Origin: an uncultured Clostridia bacterium
GTDB taxonomy: Bacteria; Bacillota; Clostridia; Lachnospirales; Anaerotignaceae
Length of the DNA stretch: 64,000 nt
Assembly: GCA_944384265.1 (NCBI GenBank)
Contig: CALWSR010000014.1
Coordinates: 1-64,000, forward strand
Direction: 5' to 3'
Part shown: positions 10,776 through 18,681 of the stretch, piece after piece
How the letters are laid out: every line of letters starts with the position of its first letter
Position numbering within the stretch: position 1 is the first letter of the stretch
The notes under the pieces: model-generated
Told to the model about the DNA's origin: nothing
Databases searched by the model: none
What the model saw: the letters and a program-made list of their open reading frames with translations, nothing else
Position numbers and translations under genes: made by a program

Positions 10776-10805
10776 TTGTTCTCCCCCCTTTTTTCTGTTT
10801 TAAAT

Positions 10806-11028
10806 TTTGTTGCTTTTATTAGGAAATAGAAAGCCATGAAATATTGATTTTACAATCAAAATCAGCCCTCTGCACTTTCCCCCTTCATAGACTGCAAAAG
10901 AAAAAGTATGAATACCCCTTTAAATGGTTTGGTTCCTTTCTTTAAAAATCGCATCAATCTTAATTGTTATATTTTCAAAATCTATATTTACAATACCATA
11001 TCCCTTTTCATATTTCATATCATACAGC
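10806..11028 (+). repeat. Dispersed intergenic element, copy b
   Basis: Begins with AGGAAATAGAAAGCCATGAA (10821-10840), continues ATATTGATTTTACAA and CAAAATC, and ends near 11000 with the family's tail (TATATTTACAATACCATAT, then TTTCATATT). About 200 bases between the Nudix gene and hslO, nearly filling that intergenic space. No coding capacity is evident. Confidence 0.6.
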
Positions 11029-11029
11029 A

Positions 11030-11914
11030 TTATTTTGTTTTGGCACTTTCCAGCAGCTCTTGCAGCTGCTCCATTTGAAAATGATATTCTTTATTGCAAA
11101 AATGGCAATGCAGTGTTGCCTGTTTATCCTCTGTTATCATTTTTTCCAATTCCTCTGCGCCAATGCTGATAAGGGCTTTTTCCACCCTTTGCCGGCTGCA
11201 GCTGCAATGAAAGCAAAGAGGCCTGCTGTCTGTTATTTGAGGCTGCAATCCCTCCAAAAGCATATTCAATATTTGCTCAGGTGTTTTTCCCATATCATAC
11301 AAATCTGTAATATAAGGCATTTTTGCTATATTTTCCTCCAGTCTTTCTGCCGTCTCCTCCCCTGCATCCGGCATAAGCTGTACCATAAATCCCCCTGCCT
11401 GCTTTACAGAGGTGTCTGTATCTATCAGCACACCCAATGCCACAGCAGAAGGAATTTGCTCTGACTGTGCAAAATAATAGGTCAAATCCTCTGCAATCTC
11501 TCCTGTCACCAGCTGAATCTCTCCGCTGTAAGGTTCTCTCATGCCAATGTCTTTTATGATTCTAAGCACGCCTTGTCCTATGGCTTTGCCTACATCCAGC
11601 TTTCCCGGATATTTGTCAGGCACATCTGCATTTGGCTGAAATACATAGCCCTTTGCCCTTCCTTTGCTGTCTGCTGTCACCACAATCCCCTGCAAGGGGC
11701 CATCTCCTTTGATTTGAAGGGTAATCAAATCCCTTTCTCCTTTTAATGTAGAACCCATCATACAGCCTGCTGTCAGCAGTCGGCCCAGTGCCGCCGTTGC
11801 CACAGGAGAGGTGTGGTGCAGTGTTCTGGCATTTTGCACCATATTTTTTGTTTCTGCCACAAATGCCCTGATGGCTCCGTTTGCTCCTATGGCACGCAGT
11901 AATTTATCTTCCAT
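11030..11914 (-). CDS. hslO: Hsp33 redox-regulated chaperone
   Basis: Hsp33, a cytoplasmic holdase activated by oxidative unfolding. It has 294 residues: an N-terminal dimerisation/substrate domain (MEDKLLRAIGANGAIRAF...), then the zinc-binding redox switch near the C-terminus with the conserved C-x-C and C-x-x-C pairs (CSC and CHFC). The start at 11914 has an excellent GGAGG site; an upstream in-frame ATG would extend the N-terminus by nine residues without a site. The first 11 bases overlap the end of the methyltransferase gene, so the two are co-transcribed and probably coupled. Confidence 0.95.
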   Translation of the reverse strand: MEDKLLRAIGANGAIRAFVAETKNMVQNARTLHHTSPVATAALGRLLTAGCMMGSTLKGERDLITLQIKGDGPLQGIVVTADSKGRAKGYVFQPNADVPDKYPGKLDVGKAIGQGVLRIIKDIGMREPYSGEIQLVTGEIAEDLTYYFAQSEQIPSAVALGVLIDTDTSVKQAGGFMVQLMPDAGEETAERLEENIAKMPYITDLYDMGKTPEQILNMLLEGLQPQITDSRPLCFHCSCSRQRVEKALISIGAEELEKMITEDKQATLHCHFCNKEYHFQMEQLQELLESAKTK

Positions 11915-12701
11915 GGTTTCTTTCCTCCTGTAATACATCACAGTATTGTGTTTTCTGTACTTCCTTTGCTACCACATAAATTCTTTGGCTGTCAGCCCTT
12001 GGCGGCTCAAATGTGTATGCATCATACACAGCAGACAACTGCAAGCCGCTTTTTTGCAAAAGCCTTTCAATGGTTTGTATATCATATGCCTTTTCATAGT
12101 GATATTCTTCTTTTCTGCTGTAACTTCCATTTTCCTCTTTAATAAAAAAATTCATATAAAATTCATTTATTTTTTCTGTTTCGTCATAATAATTCTCCCA
12201 TGTATAGGCAGCAGCTTCATTTGTCTGGGCAAAAGAATTTTGAGCCAGTATTTCTTTGAATTTATATTCCGTATTCAAATCAAATATAAACAATCCCTTA
12301 GGGTGCAAATAGTTGTTGACCAAACAAAATACATTCAAAAGCTCTTTTTCTTCTGTAATATAATTTAAGCTGTCGTACAGACTGATGATGCAGTTTACAG
12401 TGCCATACAGCTCAAATTCTCTCATATCCTGCAAAAGATACAATATATCCAAATTTTGAGCCTCTGCCTTTTTTTTGGCTTCTGCCAGCATATCCTCAGA
12501 AAAATCAATGCCTATCATATCATATCCTTCTTTTGCCAAAAGCTGTGTCACATTTCCTGTGCCACAGCCTAAATCTGCAATCAGCTTTGGATGGCAGTTT
12601 TCTTTTTGCCAAATTTTTTTGATATACTCCACCCACATGGCATAATCCGTTTCCTCCATAAACATATCATAAACTGCTGCAAAGCCTTCATATGCCTCCA
12701 T
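11904..12701 (-). CDS. Class I SAM-dependent methyltransferase
   Basis: 265-residue Rossmann-fold methyltransferase. Motif I is IADLGCGTGN (about residues 41-50), the acidic loop MIGIDFSEDML follows, and motif III/IV lies around CIISLYDSLNY. The start YEGFAAVYDMFMEETDY is common in a small-molecule/protein methyltransferase family frequent in Clostridia. The substrate is unknown. A GGAGTG ribosome site precedes the ATG. The 3' end contains the ribosome site of hslO, so it forms a two-gene unit with the chaperone. Confidence 0.88.
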   Translation of the reverse strand: MEAYEGFAAVYDMFMEETDYAMWVEYIKKIWQKENCHPKLIADLGCGTGNVTQLLAKEGYDMIGIDFSEDMLAEAKKKAEAQNLDILYLLQDMREFELYGTVNCIISLYDSLNYITEEKELLNVFCLVNNYLHPKGLFIFDLNTEYKFKEILAQNSFAQTNEAAAYTWENYYDETEKINEFYMNFFIKEENGSYSRKEEYHYEKAYDIQTIERLLQKSGLQLSAVYDAYTFEPPRADSQRIYVVAKEVQKTQYCDVLQEERNHGR

Positions 12702-12817
12702 ACTGCCACTCCTTCATAATTTGCCTGCAAAAAACAAATGAAATATTGTCATTTTATTACTTTTTTTATTATATAACTTTTATAAAATGATTGCAATATG
12801 GATTAAAGTACACTTTT

Positions 12818-13015
12818 TTATGTTTCCTGCTGTGTTTTTTGCTGCTGTCTTTTTCTTTTTCCCATAATCCCGCCGATTTTACCGCTTTCCTTGCTGGTCA
12901 GTCCCTTCCAGCCCACCTTTTGCACCTTTTCCAAAAGTCCCAGCTCCTCTGCAATTTCATATTTCATTGCCAAAGCCTTCTTTTGCTCCAAAGTCATTTC
13001 CTTTTTCTTTTGCAT
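12818..13015 (-). CDS. Small acid-soluble spore protein, alpha/beta type
   Basis: 65-residue DNA-binding protein of the spore core. The family pattern is clear: a first helix with KYEIAEELG, which contains the EIA.E-type site cut by the germination protease GPR, then VGWKGLTSKESGKIGGIMGKR, the conserved second half that binds A-form spore DNA. The N-terminus is lysine-rich. The GGGAG ribosome site at correct spacing supports the ATG at 13015. In the known family these proteins are made in the forespore under SigG; I could not place a SigG promoter by eye. It is direct evidence that the organism or a recent ancestor sporulates. Confidence 0.9.
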   Translation of the reverse strand: MQKKKEMTLEQKKALAMKYEIAEELGLLEKVQKVGWKGLTSKESGKIGGIMGKRKRQQQKTQQET

Positions 13016-13109
13016 TTTTGTTTCTCCCTTCTTTGTATCCTTGTTTCATTTTTATTTTGCACCATATTGCTCCAACTATGTAAATTTACAAATTTTTTAT
13101 GAAAAACCT

Positions 13110-13138
13110 TTGACACAATACCACTTTCGTGCTAGACT
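13110..13138 (+). promoter_or_regulatory. SigA-type promoter of the asd leader
   Basis: TTGACA (13110-13115), 17-base spacer, TAGACT (13133-13138), placed about 20 bases before the lysine riboswitch. The -35 is a perfect match and the -10 differs at one or two positions. Confidence 0.8.
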
Positions 13139-13159
13139 AATAACTAACTTAATATTTTA

Positions 13160-13330
13160 AAAGTAGAGGTGCATATTTCAAAAGTACACAAGCCAATGCT
13201 ATAAGGAGCAGAAGAAGTTTGTCCAAAGGGGAATGTGCCGAAGAGGGGACTTGCCTTATCATGTTTCTTCTGGTTGTGCAGTTAACAGCTGTATGACTGT
13301 CATCTTTTTAAAAAGATGGAGCGCTACAAA
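13160..13330 (+). promoter_or_regulatory. Lysine riboswitch (L box)
   Basis: The conserved L-box blocks appear in order: GTAGAGGTGC at the 5' side of P1, an AAAGTA motif, AAAGGGGAATGTGCCGAAG (about 13223-13241), the CTGG/AACAGCTGT loop region (13270-13291), and GGAGCGCTAC closing P1. It lies between a promoter and an intrinsic terminator (13367-13401) upstream of asd, the classical arrangement in which lysine binding favours termination. Confidence 0.92.
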
Positions 13331-13366
13331 CAATCGGTTTTTTTATTGGGTATTATACTCGGTATG

Positions 13367-13401
13367 GCTGATTCTTTCCGGCGCAAGTCGGCTTTTTTTT
13401 T
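13367..13401 (+). terminator. Riboswitch-controlled terminator ahead of asd
   Basis: GCTGATT (13367-13373) pairs with AGTCGGC (13386-13392, with G-U pairs), followed by nine T's. It lies 45 bases before the asd start, so transcription is decided before the gene, as expected for a lysine-responsive switch. Confidence 0.8.
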
Positions 13402-13444
13402 ATCAAAATCATACAAAAGTTTAAAATTCAGGAGTGAGTGTCAA

Positions 13445-14440
13445 ATGAAAAAAGTAAACTTAGCGGTAGTGGGCGCAACGGGCATGGTTGGCAGAACATT
13501 TTTAAAGGTGCTGGAGGAAAGACAGCTTCCCATAGAAAACTTTTATGTTATGGCTTCCAGCCGTTCTGCCGGTTCCACACTGGCATTCAACGGCAAAGAA
13601 TATGTGGTGGAGGAATTAAATGAGCATTCCTTTGACAAGCCCATTGACATTGCACTATTTTCTGCCGGCGGTGCCACCAGCGCAAAATATGCGCCCATTG
13701 CGGCAGAGCATGGCTGTGTTGTCATAGATAACAGCTCGCAATGGAGAATGGACCCCAATGTGCCTTTGATTGTGCCGGAGGTCAATCCCGAGGATATCAG
13801 CTGGCACAAAAACATCATTGCCAATCCAAACTGCTCCACCATTCAGGCAATGGTTGCCTTAAAGCCATTGGACGACCAATTTAAAATCAAACGGGTGGTA
13901 TATTCTACATATCAAGCGGTTTCCGGCGCCGGTGTTGCCGGCTGGAAGGATTTGGAAGAGGGGCTGAAAGGCGCAGAGCCAAAAAAATTCCCTCATCCCA
14001 TTGCAAACAACTGTCTGCCTCATATTGATGTTTTTTTAGAAAACGGCTATACCAAAGAAGAAGAAAAAATGATTCAGGAAACCAGAAAAATACTGCATCA
14101 TCCCGATTTAAAAGTCACTGCAACCACTGTGCGTGTGCCTGTGTTTGACAGCCACAGCGAATCCATAAACATTGAGTTTGAAAAGCCCTTTGAAATGGCA
14201 CAAATATTTGAAGCACTCAAAAATGCCCCAGGCCTTATTTTGGAGGATGACCCCCAAAACAATGTATATCCTCTTGCTGTCAATGCCGCAGGACATGACG
14301 AGGTTTATGTGGGCAGAATCCGCCGGGATGAAAGCGTAGAAAACGGCATCAACATTTGGGTGGTTGCCGATAACATCAGAAAAGGAGCCGCAACCAATGC
14401 AGTGCAGATTGCACAGCTTCTGATTGAAAAGGGAAAATAA
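13445..14440 (+). CDS. asd: Aspartate-semialdehyde dehydrogenase
   Basis: Makes L-aspartate-4-semialdehyde from aspartyl phosphate with NADPH, the branch point to lysine/diaminopimelate, threonine and methionine. It has 331 residues from MKKVNLAVVGATGMVG, which holds the nucleotide-binding GxTGxVG. The catalytic cysteine is in NPNCSTIQ (about residue 130), and the C-terminal domain carries the substrate histidine in the NAAGHDEV/HSES region. An in-frame upstream ATG (13316) lies inside the riboswitch and is not used; GGAGTG precedes 13445. Controlled by the lysine riboswitch and followed by dapA and dapB. Confidence 0.96.
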   Translation: MKKVNLAVVGATGMVGRTFLKVLEERQLPIENFYVMASSRSAGSTLAFNGKEYVVEELNEHSFDKPIDIALFSAGGATSAKYAPIAAEHGCVVIDNSSQWRMDPNVPLIVPEVNPEDISWHKNIIANPNCSTIQAMVALKPLDDQFKIKRVVYSTYQAVSGAGVAGWKDLEEGLKGAEPKKFPHPIANNCLPHIDVFLENGYTKEEEKMIQETRKILHHPDLKVTATTVRVPVFDSHSESINIEFEKPFEMAQIFEALKNAPGLILEDDPQNNVYPLAVNAAGHDEVYVGRIRRDESVENGINIWVVADNIRKGAATNAVQIAQLLIEKGK

Positions 14441-14487
14441 GCTTTATTAAAAAAGCTTCAGGATATGAAAAAAATCCACGCCCTGTC

Positions 14488-14634
14488 GTCAAAGGCTCAT
14501 TTCATGCAAGCCTTTGACAAGTAGACAGAAGTATAAAGCAGAAGCTTCATGGGCTGTTTTTGCTTTTCCCCGCCAAAAATAAATTTCCACCGGGGATTTC
14601 AGTTGGAAACTCCTTCGTTTTCCAACCGCTTCTG
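14488..14634 (+). other. Branched, RNA-like secondary structure between asd and dapA
   Basis: Perfect hairpin GTCAAAGGCT / AGCCTTTGAC (14488-14497 with 14509-14518) followed by a three-way junction: outer stem CAGAAGC (14539-14545) with GCTTCTG (14628-14634) enclosing CCCCG/CGGGG (14568-14572, 14591-14595) and GTTGGAAA/TTTCCAAC (14602-14609, 14619-14626). No T-run follows closely, so it is not simply a terminator. I do not recognise the class; it could be a leader RNA, a processed small RNA or a palindromic repeat. Confidence 0.45.
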
Positions 14635-14738
14635 TACCCTTGAAAAAATATAAAATCTAGTTTTTATACAGTCTGAAACTTTGTTAAAAAAGTTTTTTAT
14701 ATCAAAAAATATATTATTATTTTTCGGAGGTGTTTTTT

Positions 14739-15623
14739 ATGTCTTTATTTACAGGTTCCGGTGTTGCCATTGTCACACCTATGCATGAGGACGGCAGTGT
14801 AAACTATCCCGTATTAAAGCAGCTGATTGAATTTCAGCTGGAAAACGGCACAGATGCCATTATCATTTGTGGTACAACAGGCGAAGCATCTACCATGACA
14901 GATGAAGAGCAAATCGAAGCGGTTCGTTTTACAGTAGAAACCGTTGCAAAACGTGCTGTTGTGCTTGCCGGCGCCGGCAGCAATGATACTGCCCATGCCA
15001 TTGAGCTGGCAAAGGGCTGTGAGGCCGCAGGGGTAGACGGTGTACTGCTTGTAACACCATATTATAACAAAACAACACAAAAGGGTTTAATCAAGCATTA
15101 TACAGCCATTGCAGAGAGCATCAGCATTCCTATACTGCTTTATAATGTGCCGGGACGCACAGGATTGTCCATTTCTCCAAAAACCTGCTATGAACTGTCC
15201 AAGGTAAAAAATATTGTGGGTATCAAAGAAGCCAGCGGAAACTTCTCAAACATTGCAGAAATTGCCGCAATCTGCGGACCTGACTTTGATTTATACTCCG
15301 GAAATGATGACCAAAATGTGCCTATCCTTTCATTGGGCGGAAAAGGTGTGATTTCTGTATTGGCAAATGTGGCACCAAAACAAACTCATGATATGGTAGA
15401 AAAATTCCTTTCCGGCGATACACAAGGGGCTGCCAAATTACAGCTGGAATCCATTGAGCTTATCAATGCGTTGTTCTGTGAAGTAAATCCAATTCCTGTA
15501 AAAGCCGCATTAAATATGATGGGCTTTGATGTAGGACCCTGCAAAGCGCCTCTTTGCGAAATGGAGCCGGAACACATGGAACAGCTGAAAACAGCAATGA
15601 AAAACTATGGTTTATTAAAATAA
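14739..15623 (+). CDS. dapA: 4-hydroxy-tetrahydrodipicolinate synthase
   Basis: Condenses aspartate semialdehyde with pyruvate in the first committed step of diaminopimelate/lysine synthesis. A 294-residue TIM barrel. The Schiff-base lysine lies in GIKEASG, the catalytic tyrosine in LYNVPGRTG, and the GTTGE motif binds the pyruvate carboxylate; all are intact. The ATG at 14739 has a CGGAGG site eight bases before it; an in-frame GTG nine bases earlier overlaps the ribosome site. The gene is followed by its own terminator before dapB. Besides lysine, the pathway supplies peptidoglycan and spore dipicolinate. Confidence 0.96.
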   Translation: MSLFTGSGVAIVTPMHEDGSVNYPVLKQLIEFQLENGTDAIIICGTTGEASTMTDEEQIEAVRFTVETVAKRAVVLAGAGSNDTAHAIELAKGCEAAGVDGVLLVTPYYNKTTQKGLIKHYTAIAESISIPILLYNVPGRTGLSISPKTCYELSKVKNIVGIKEASGNFSNIAEIAAICGPDFDLYSGNDDQNVPILSLGGKGVISVLANVAPKQTHDMVEKFLSGDTQGAAKLQLESIELINALFCEVNPIPVKAALNMMGFDVGPCKAPLCEMEPEHMEQLKTAMKNYGLLK

Positions 15624-15629
15624 TTTTTG

Positions 15630-15662
15630 TAAAAGGTGCAGTTGATTTTCTGCACCTTTTTT
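15630..15662 (+). terminator. Hairpin terminator between dapA and dapB
   Basis: AAAAGGTGCAG / CTGCACCTTTTTT stem with an eight-base loop and T-run, 8-40 bases past the dapA stop and just before the dapB ribosome site. Some read-through must reach dapB unless it has an unseen promoter; the hairpin may lower dapB expression relative to dapA. Confidence 0.8.
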
Positions 15663-15678
15663 GAAAGGAGTTTAAAAA

Positions 15679-16431
15679 ATGGTAAATATTATCATTCACG
15701 GCTGTGGAGGCCACATGGGCAAAGTGGTGGCAGCCGTGGCAGAAAAGGACCCTCACTGTCAGGTTGTGGCAGGCATTGACCCAAGGGATGTACAGGCAGA
15801 TTTTCCCACATTCAAAAGCCTTTCTGAGTGCAATGCTGCCGCAGATGTCATCATTGATTTTTCCACAGCTTCTGCCATTTCTTCTCTTTTGGCATTTGCA
15901 AAGGAAAAACAAATTCCCGCTGTGATATGCACCACAGGGCTTTCTGAAGAGGATACCAAGCAAATACAGCAAACAAGCCAATCTGTGGCCATTTTAAAAT
16001 CTGCAAATATGTCTGTGGGCGTCAATCTTTTAATCAACATTGTACAAAAAGTGGCCCAAACACTTTCTGAGGCCGGTTTTGACATTGAAATACTGGAAAA
16101 ACACCACAATCAAAAAATTGATGCGCCCAGCGGCACGGCACTTGCCATTGCAGACGCCATAAAAGCCTCTCTTTCCGAGGAACACCACTATGTATTTGAC
16201 CGTTCTCAAAAGAGGGAAAAAAGAGAAAAAACAGAAATCGGCATCCATGCCATCAGAGGCGGTACCATTGTGGGAGAGCATGACGTTATATTTGCCGGCA
16301 GGGATGAAGTCATAGAGTTGAACCACAAAGCCATGTCAAAAGATATTTTTGCAGTGGGTGCTGTAAAAGCCGCAAAATTTTTGGCAAATCAAAAAGCAGG
16401 CCTCTATACCATGAAAGATGTTATGGACTGA
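15679..16431 (+). CDS. dapB: 4-hydroxy-tetrahydrodipicolinate reductase
   Basis: Reduces the DapA product with NAD(P)H; 250 residues. The N-terminal Rossmann motif is IHGCGGHMGK, and the substrate/catalytic motif EKHHNQKIDAPSGTA (about residues 140-154) contains the catalytic histidine and lysine; the C-terminal GxxTVGEHDVIF region is also typical. A GAAAGGAG site precedes the ATG. It is the last gene of the asd-dapA-dapB cluster and is closed by the terminator at 16439-16470. Confidence 0.96.
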   Translation: MVNIIIHGCGGHMGKVVAAVAEKDPHCQVVAGIDPRDVQADFPTFKSLSECNAAADVIIDFSTASAISSLLAFAKEKQIPAVICTTGLSEEDTKQIQQTSQSVAILKSANMSVGVNLLINIVQKVAQTLSEAGFDIEILEKHHNQKIDAPSGTALAIADAIKASLSEEHHYVFDRSQKREKREKTEIGIHAIRGGTIVGEHDVIFAGRDEVIELNHKAMSKDIFAVGAVKAAKFLANQKAGLYTMKDVMD

Positions 16432-16438
16432 TTTCAAA

Positions 16439-16470
16439 AAAAAGAGTAGATATTCTACTCTTTTTTTACT
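16439..16470. terminator. Bidirectional terminator between dapB and the convergent gene
   Basis: AAAAAAGAGTAGA / TCTACTCTTTTTTT perfect stem with a three-base loop; A-run on one side and T-run on the other, so it can serve dapB on the plus strand and the convergent membrane-protein gene, whose stop codon lies inside it. Confidence 0.85.
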
Positions 16471-16949
16471 CTTTTCCATATTTCTGTCATCAAAACATAA
16501 AGCAGATAAATAGGCGACAGCCAGTTTGCAGGCAAATTTGCCCAGTCAATGCTTTTATGAACAAAGGAATACGGAACATTGACCACTTGTCCGTTTTCTA
16601 TGTTTGCTTCAAACTTTTCAAAATGATTTTCAATGGTTATGGTATCCCCTTCCTCCACATTCTCCCGAACAAATTTTATGTTATATTTTAATGTGAAAAA
16701 ACCCCTTTCCAAATGATACAAACACATTTGATTCTGATTTGTTTTTGCCAATAACAACACAGACCCTTTTGTCACCACTTTGTCCTCTACCGCCGTCACA
16801 GCAGAATCTATATTTTCCTGCACATCTGAAAGTGTTTTGGGATAATCTACCGTATAATTTTTGGTATCATACAACTGATATACAATATGAAAACAACCCA
16901 CCATTGCCGCAGCAATCACTATAATCCATATCTTTTTTGCTGTTGTCAT
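16455..16949 (-). CDS. Uncharacterised membrane-anchored protein
   Basis: 164 residues, not recognised. An N-terminal membrane segment (about residues 7-24, IWIIVIAAAMVGCFHIVYQL) is followed by an acidic extracellular region rich in beta-forming stretches, and a second hydrophobic segment near residues 140-155 (LSPIYLLYVLM) precedes a basic C-terminus (KRVKKE). The topology would be an external domain held by two helices. Monocistronic and convergent with dapB. A small signal-less sensor or scaffold is possible, but nothing specific supports it. Confidence 0.65.
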   Translation of the reverse strand: MTTAKKIWIIVIAAAMVGCFHIVYQLYDTKNYTVDYPKTLSDVQENIDSAVTAVEDKVVTKGSVLLLAKTNQNQMCLYHLERGFFTLKYNIKFVRENVEEGDTITIENHFEKFEANIENGQVVNVPYSFVHKSIDWANLPANWLSPIYLLYVLMTEIWKRVKKE

Positions 16950-16974
16950 AGATTTGCCTCATTTCTATACACAC

Positions 16975-17384
16975 AACATTGTTTTTTCATTGATATGATA
17001 TCATATTTTTTTAGATACTACAACGATATGGCAATAGAGTGCTTTTAAAATTGTATATTTTCATAAAATACCCTTTTTTTGTCTATCTGCATTGAAGCAA
17101 TCACAAAACCATGCTTCTATAAAACAAACAAAAAGCTTTGCTTTCATATGAAATATGCAACTAAAATCCGTTCTCTGCATCTCTTCTCTGCCATAGCATA
17201 GCCATGGCATGAATGAAAAAAAGGGAAAAAACAATGCTTTGCAGGAAATTTAGAGGCGATGTCTTCCATTTCTTTTGCTGCTTCCCTTCAAAAGCAGTCA
17301 TACCAATTCCTTTGCTCTGCTTTAAAACATTATATTTACAATACCATATTATTTTTCCTATTCATGTAACACATCCAACAAAAA
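16975..17384 (+). repeat. Intergenic region with dispersed element, copy c
   Basis: No gene is supportable here. From about 17140 (CATATGAAATATGCAACTAAAATCCG and TTCTCTGCAT) the sequence follows the dispersed element, and it ends at 17335-17384 with the family tail (ATATTTACAATACCATATTA, then CCTATTCATGTAAC). It abuts the next copy directly. Confidence 0.5.
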
Positions 17385-17605
17385 GATTCTGTTACTTTCA
17401 TAGGAAATAGAAAGCTATGAAACATTGACTTTGCGGCTAAAACCGACTCCTTACATTTTTGTAAATCCAAAGCAAGGGACTTTGCAGCAGCTCCAAGCCC
17501 TTTGGTTACTTTCTTTTCATAAAGCAATGTCAATCTCATTGTTCTATTTTTAAAATTCATATCATACATATTATTTTTCCTATTCATATAACACCCCCAA
17601 CAAAA
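17385..17605 (+). repeat. Dispersed intergenic element, copy d (best example)
   Basis: Starts GATTCTGTTACTTTCATAGG, then AAATAGAAAGCTATGAAA, a variable middle, and the tail CATATCATACATATTATT and CCTATTCATATAAC near 17560-17592. With copy c it forms a head-to-tail pair of about 220-245 bases per unit. The minus-strand frame spells short peptide-like pieces (FHSFLFPMKVTES) also partly readable in copy a, but stops and gaps make coding unlikely. Confidence 0.6.
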
Positions 17606-17623
17606 AAGCAGGGAGGCAGAACC

Positions 17624-17790
17624 ATGAAAAAATCAACCGGATTTTAAACATTCTAATGGGCAGCTTTCCAGGCATTTTCATTGGGTATCAATTTTGGAAT
17701 TTTCATACACACCTTGATTTCTGCGCTATGCAGTCTGCTCCTTGGTATATCAATATTTTAACAAGGGCTTTATTTCCTTTTGCTGTGTGA
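17624..17790 (+). pseudogene. Relic of a small membrane protein gene
   Basis: A GGGAGG ribosome site and ATG (17624) lead into MKK and then a stop after a one-base loss in an A-run. In the next frame the reading KINRILNILMGSFPG..., then HTHLDFCAMQSAPWY, runs to a stop at 17788. The pattern resembles a small clostridial membrane protein that I recall from memory. The downstream half is missing. Probably a recent frameshift followed by truncation; the product, if restored, would be a short hydrophobic protein of unknown role. Confidence 0.55.
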
Positions 17791-17865
17791 GCAATATGTA
17801 TGATACTAAAAAGTATTTTCTCAAAAAATAATATTTTCTATGCAGACATTTATAAAAGCCCTTTT

Positions 17866-18681
17866 TCATCCCCAAACATTTCCTCCTGCCCCCTTTTTCA
17901 AAAGCAATTCCATCACTTCCCTTTGGCTTTTCCATTCCACTTTCCCCTCTGTCATGGAGCAATACCAAAAATAGGTGTCAAAGCTCATGGCTGCCACCAA
18001 TTCTCCCAGCGTCACATCTCTTTTGGTATAAACCTGCTGTACCAGCTTCATATGTCTTTGTTCTGCCAGCAATGCCCGATAGGTTTGATATGTAATGTGC
18101 AAATATTCCTTTTTGTTGCTGTATACAATATAACAGCCTATGAGCAAAAGTGAAATGTTAAAGGGATAAAATATCACCTGCAAAAGGCCTGCCAGCATCA
18201 AAAAATAGCCAAATCCCCTGCTGACCTTTACCAATATGCCTGCTGCATTTAATATGCCATATTTTCTGCCTGCCCAATGAAGCAATATATTGCCTCCATC
18301 CAATGGCAAAAAGGGCATGAGATTAAAACCACACAGCAGCAAATTGAAGCTAGCAAAAAATGTCATGGTTTCTCCCTTTGAAAACAATATCAAAAGCAGC
18401 CCCAATAGAAGGCTTACTGCCGAGCCGGCACAAAACACAATTTGTCTTTTGAAAAAAGAAATGTTTTCTAGTCCCTTTATCACTGCCCTTTCTCCAATGG
18501 GTGTAAACCAAATTTGCTTCACATTTGCCCCAAACAAAAGAGCGGTTACACAATGCCCCAGCTCATGAAGTGTAACAAAAAAAAACATGGCTAAAAACAA
18601 AAAGCATTGCCCTTGTAATATGTATAATAAACACAATGGCAAAAGCAGGGGATGTATTTTCATTTTTGGAAATTTTTTCAT
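17866..18681 (-). CDS. SpoIVFB-like site-2 intramembrane metalloprotease (M50)
   Basis: 271-residue polytopic membrane protease. The zinc-binding HExxH is HELGH (about residues 39-43) within the first hydrophobic helices, and the third ligand lies in NLMPFLPLDGGN, the NxPxxxxDG motif of the family. The C-terminal ~90 residues form a cytoplasmic tail. In Bacillus SpoIVFB matures pro-SigK in the mother cell and is held inactive by SpoIVFA. Here it overlaps the upstream M23-domain gene by four bases (ATGA), the same pairing as spoIVFA-spoIVFB. The role in sporulation is inferred from that context. Confidence 0.85.
   Translation of the reverse strand: MKKFPKMKIHPLLLPLCLLYILQGQCFLFLAMFFFVTLHELGHCVTALLFGANVKQIWFTPIGERAVIKGLENISFFKRQIVFCAGSAVSLLLGLLLILFSKGETMTFFASFNLLLCGFNLMPFLPLDGGNILLHWAGRKYGILNAAGILVKVSRGFGYFLMLAGLLQVIFYPFNISLLLIGCYIVYSNKKEYLHITYQTYRALLAEQRHMKLVQQVYTKRDVTLGELVAAMSFDTYFWYCSMTEGKVEWKSQREVMELLLKKGAGGNVWG

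Noticed and set aside
17213-17410. 65-codon plus-strand frame in the repeat region
   Set aside because: Runs across two copies of the dispersed element; no ribosome site; parts recur in non-coding copies.
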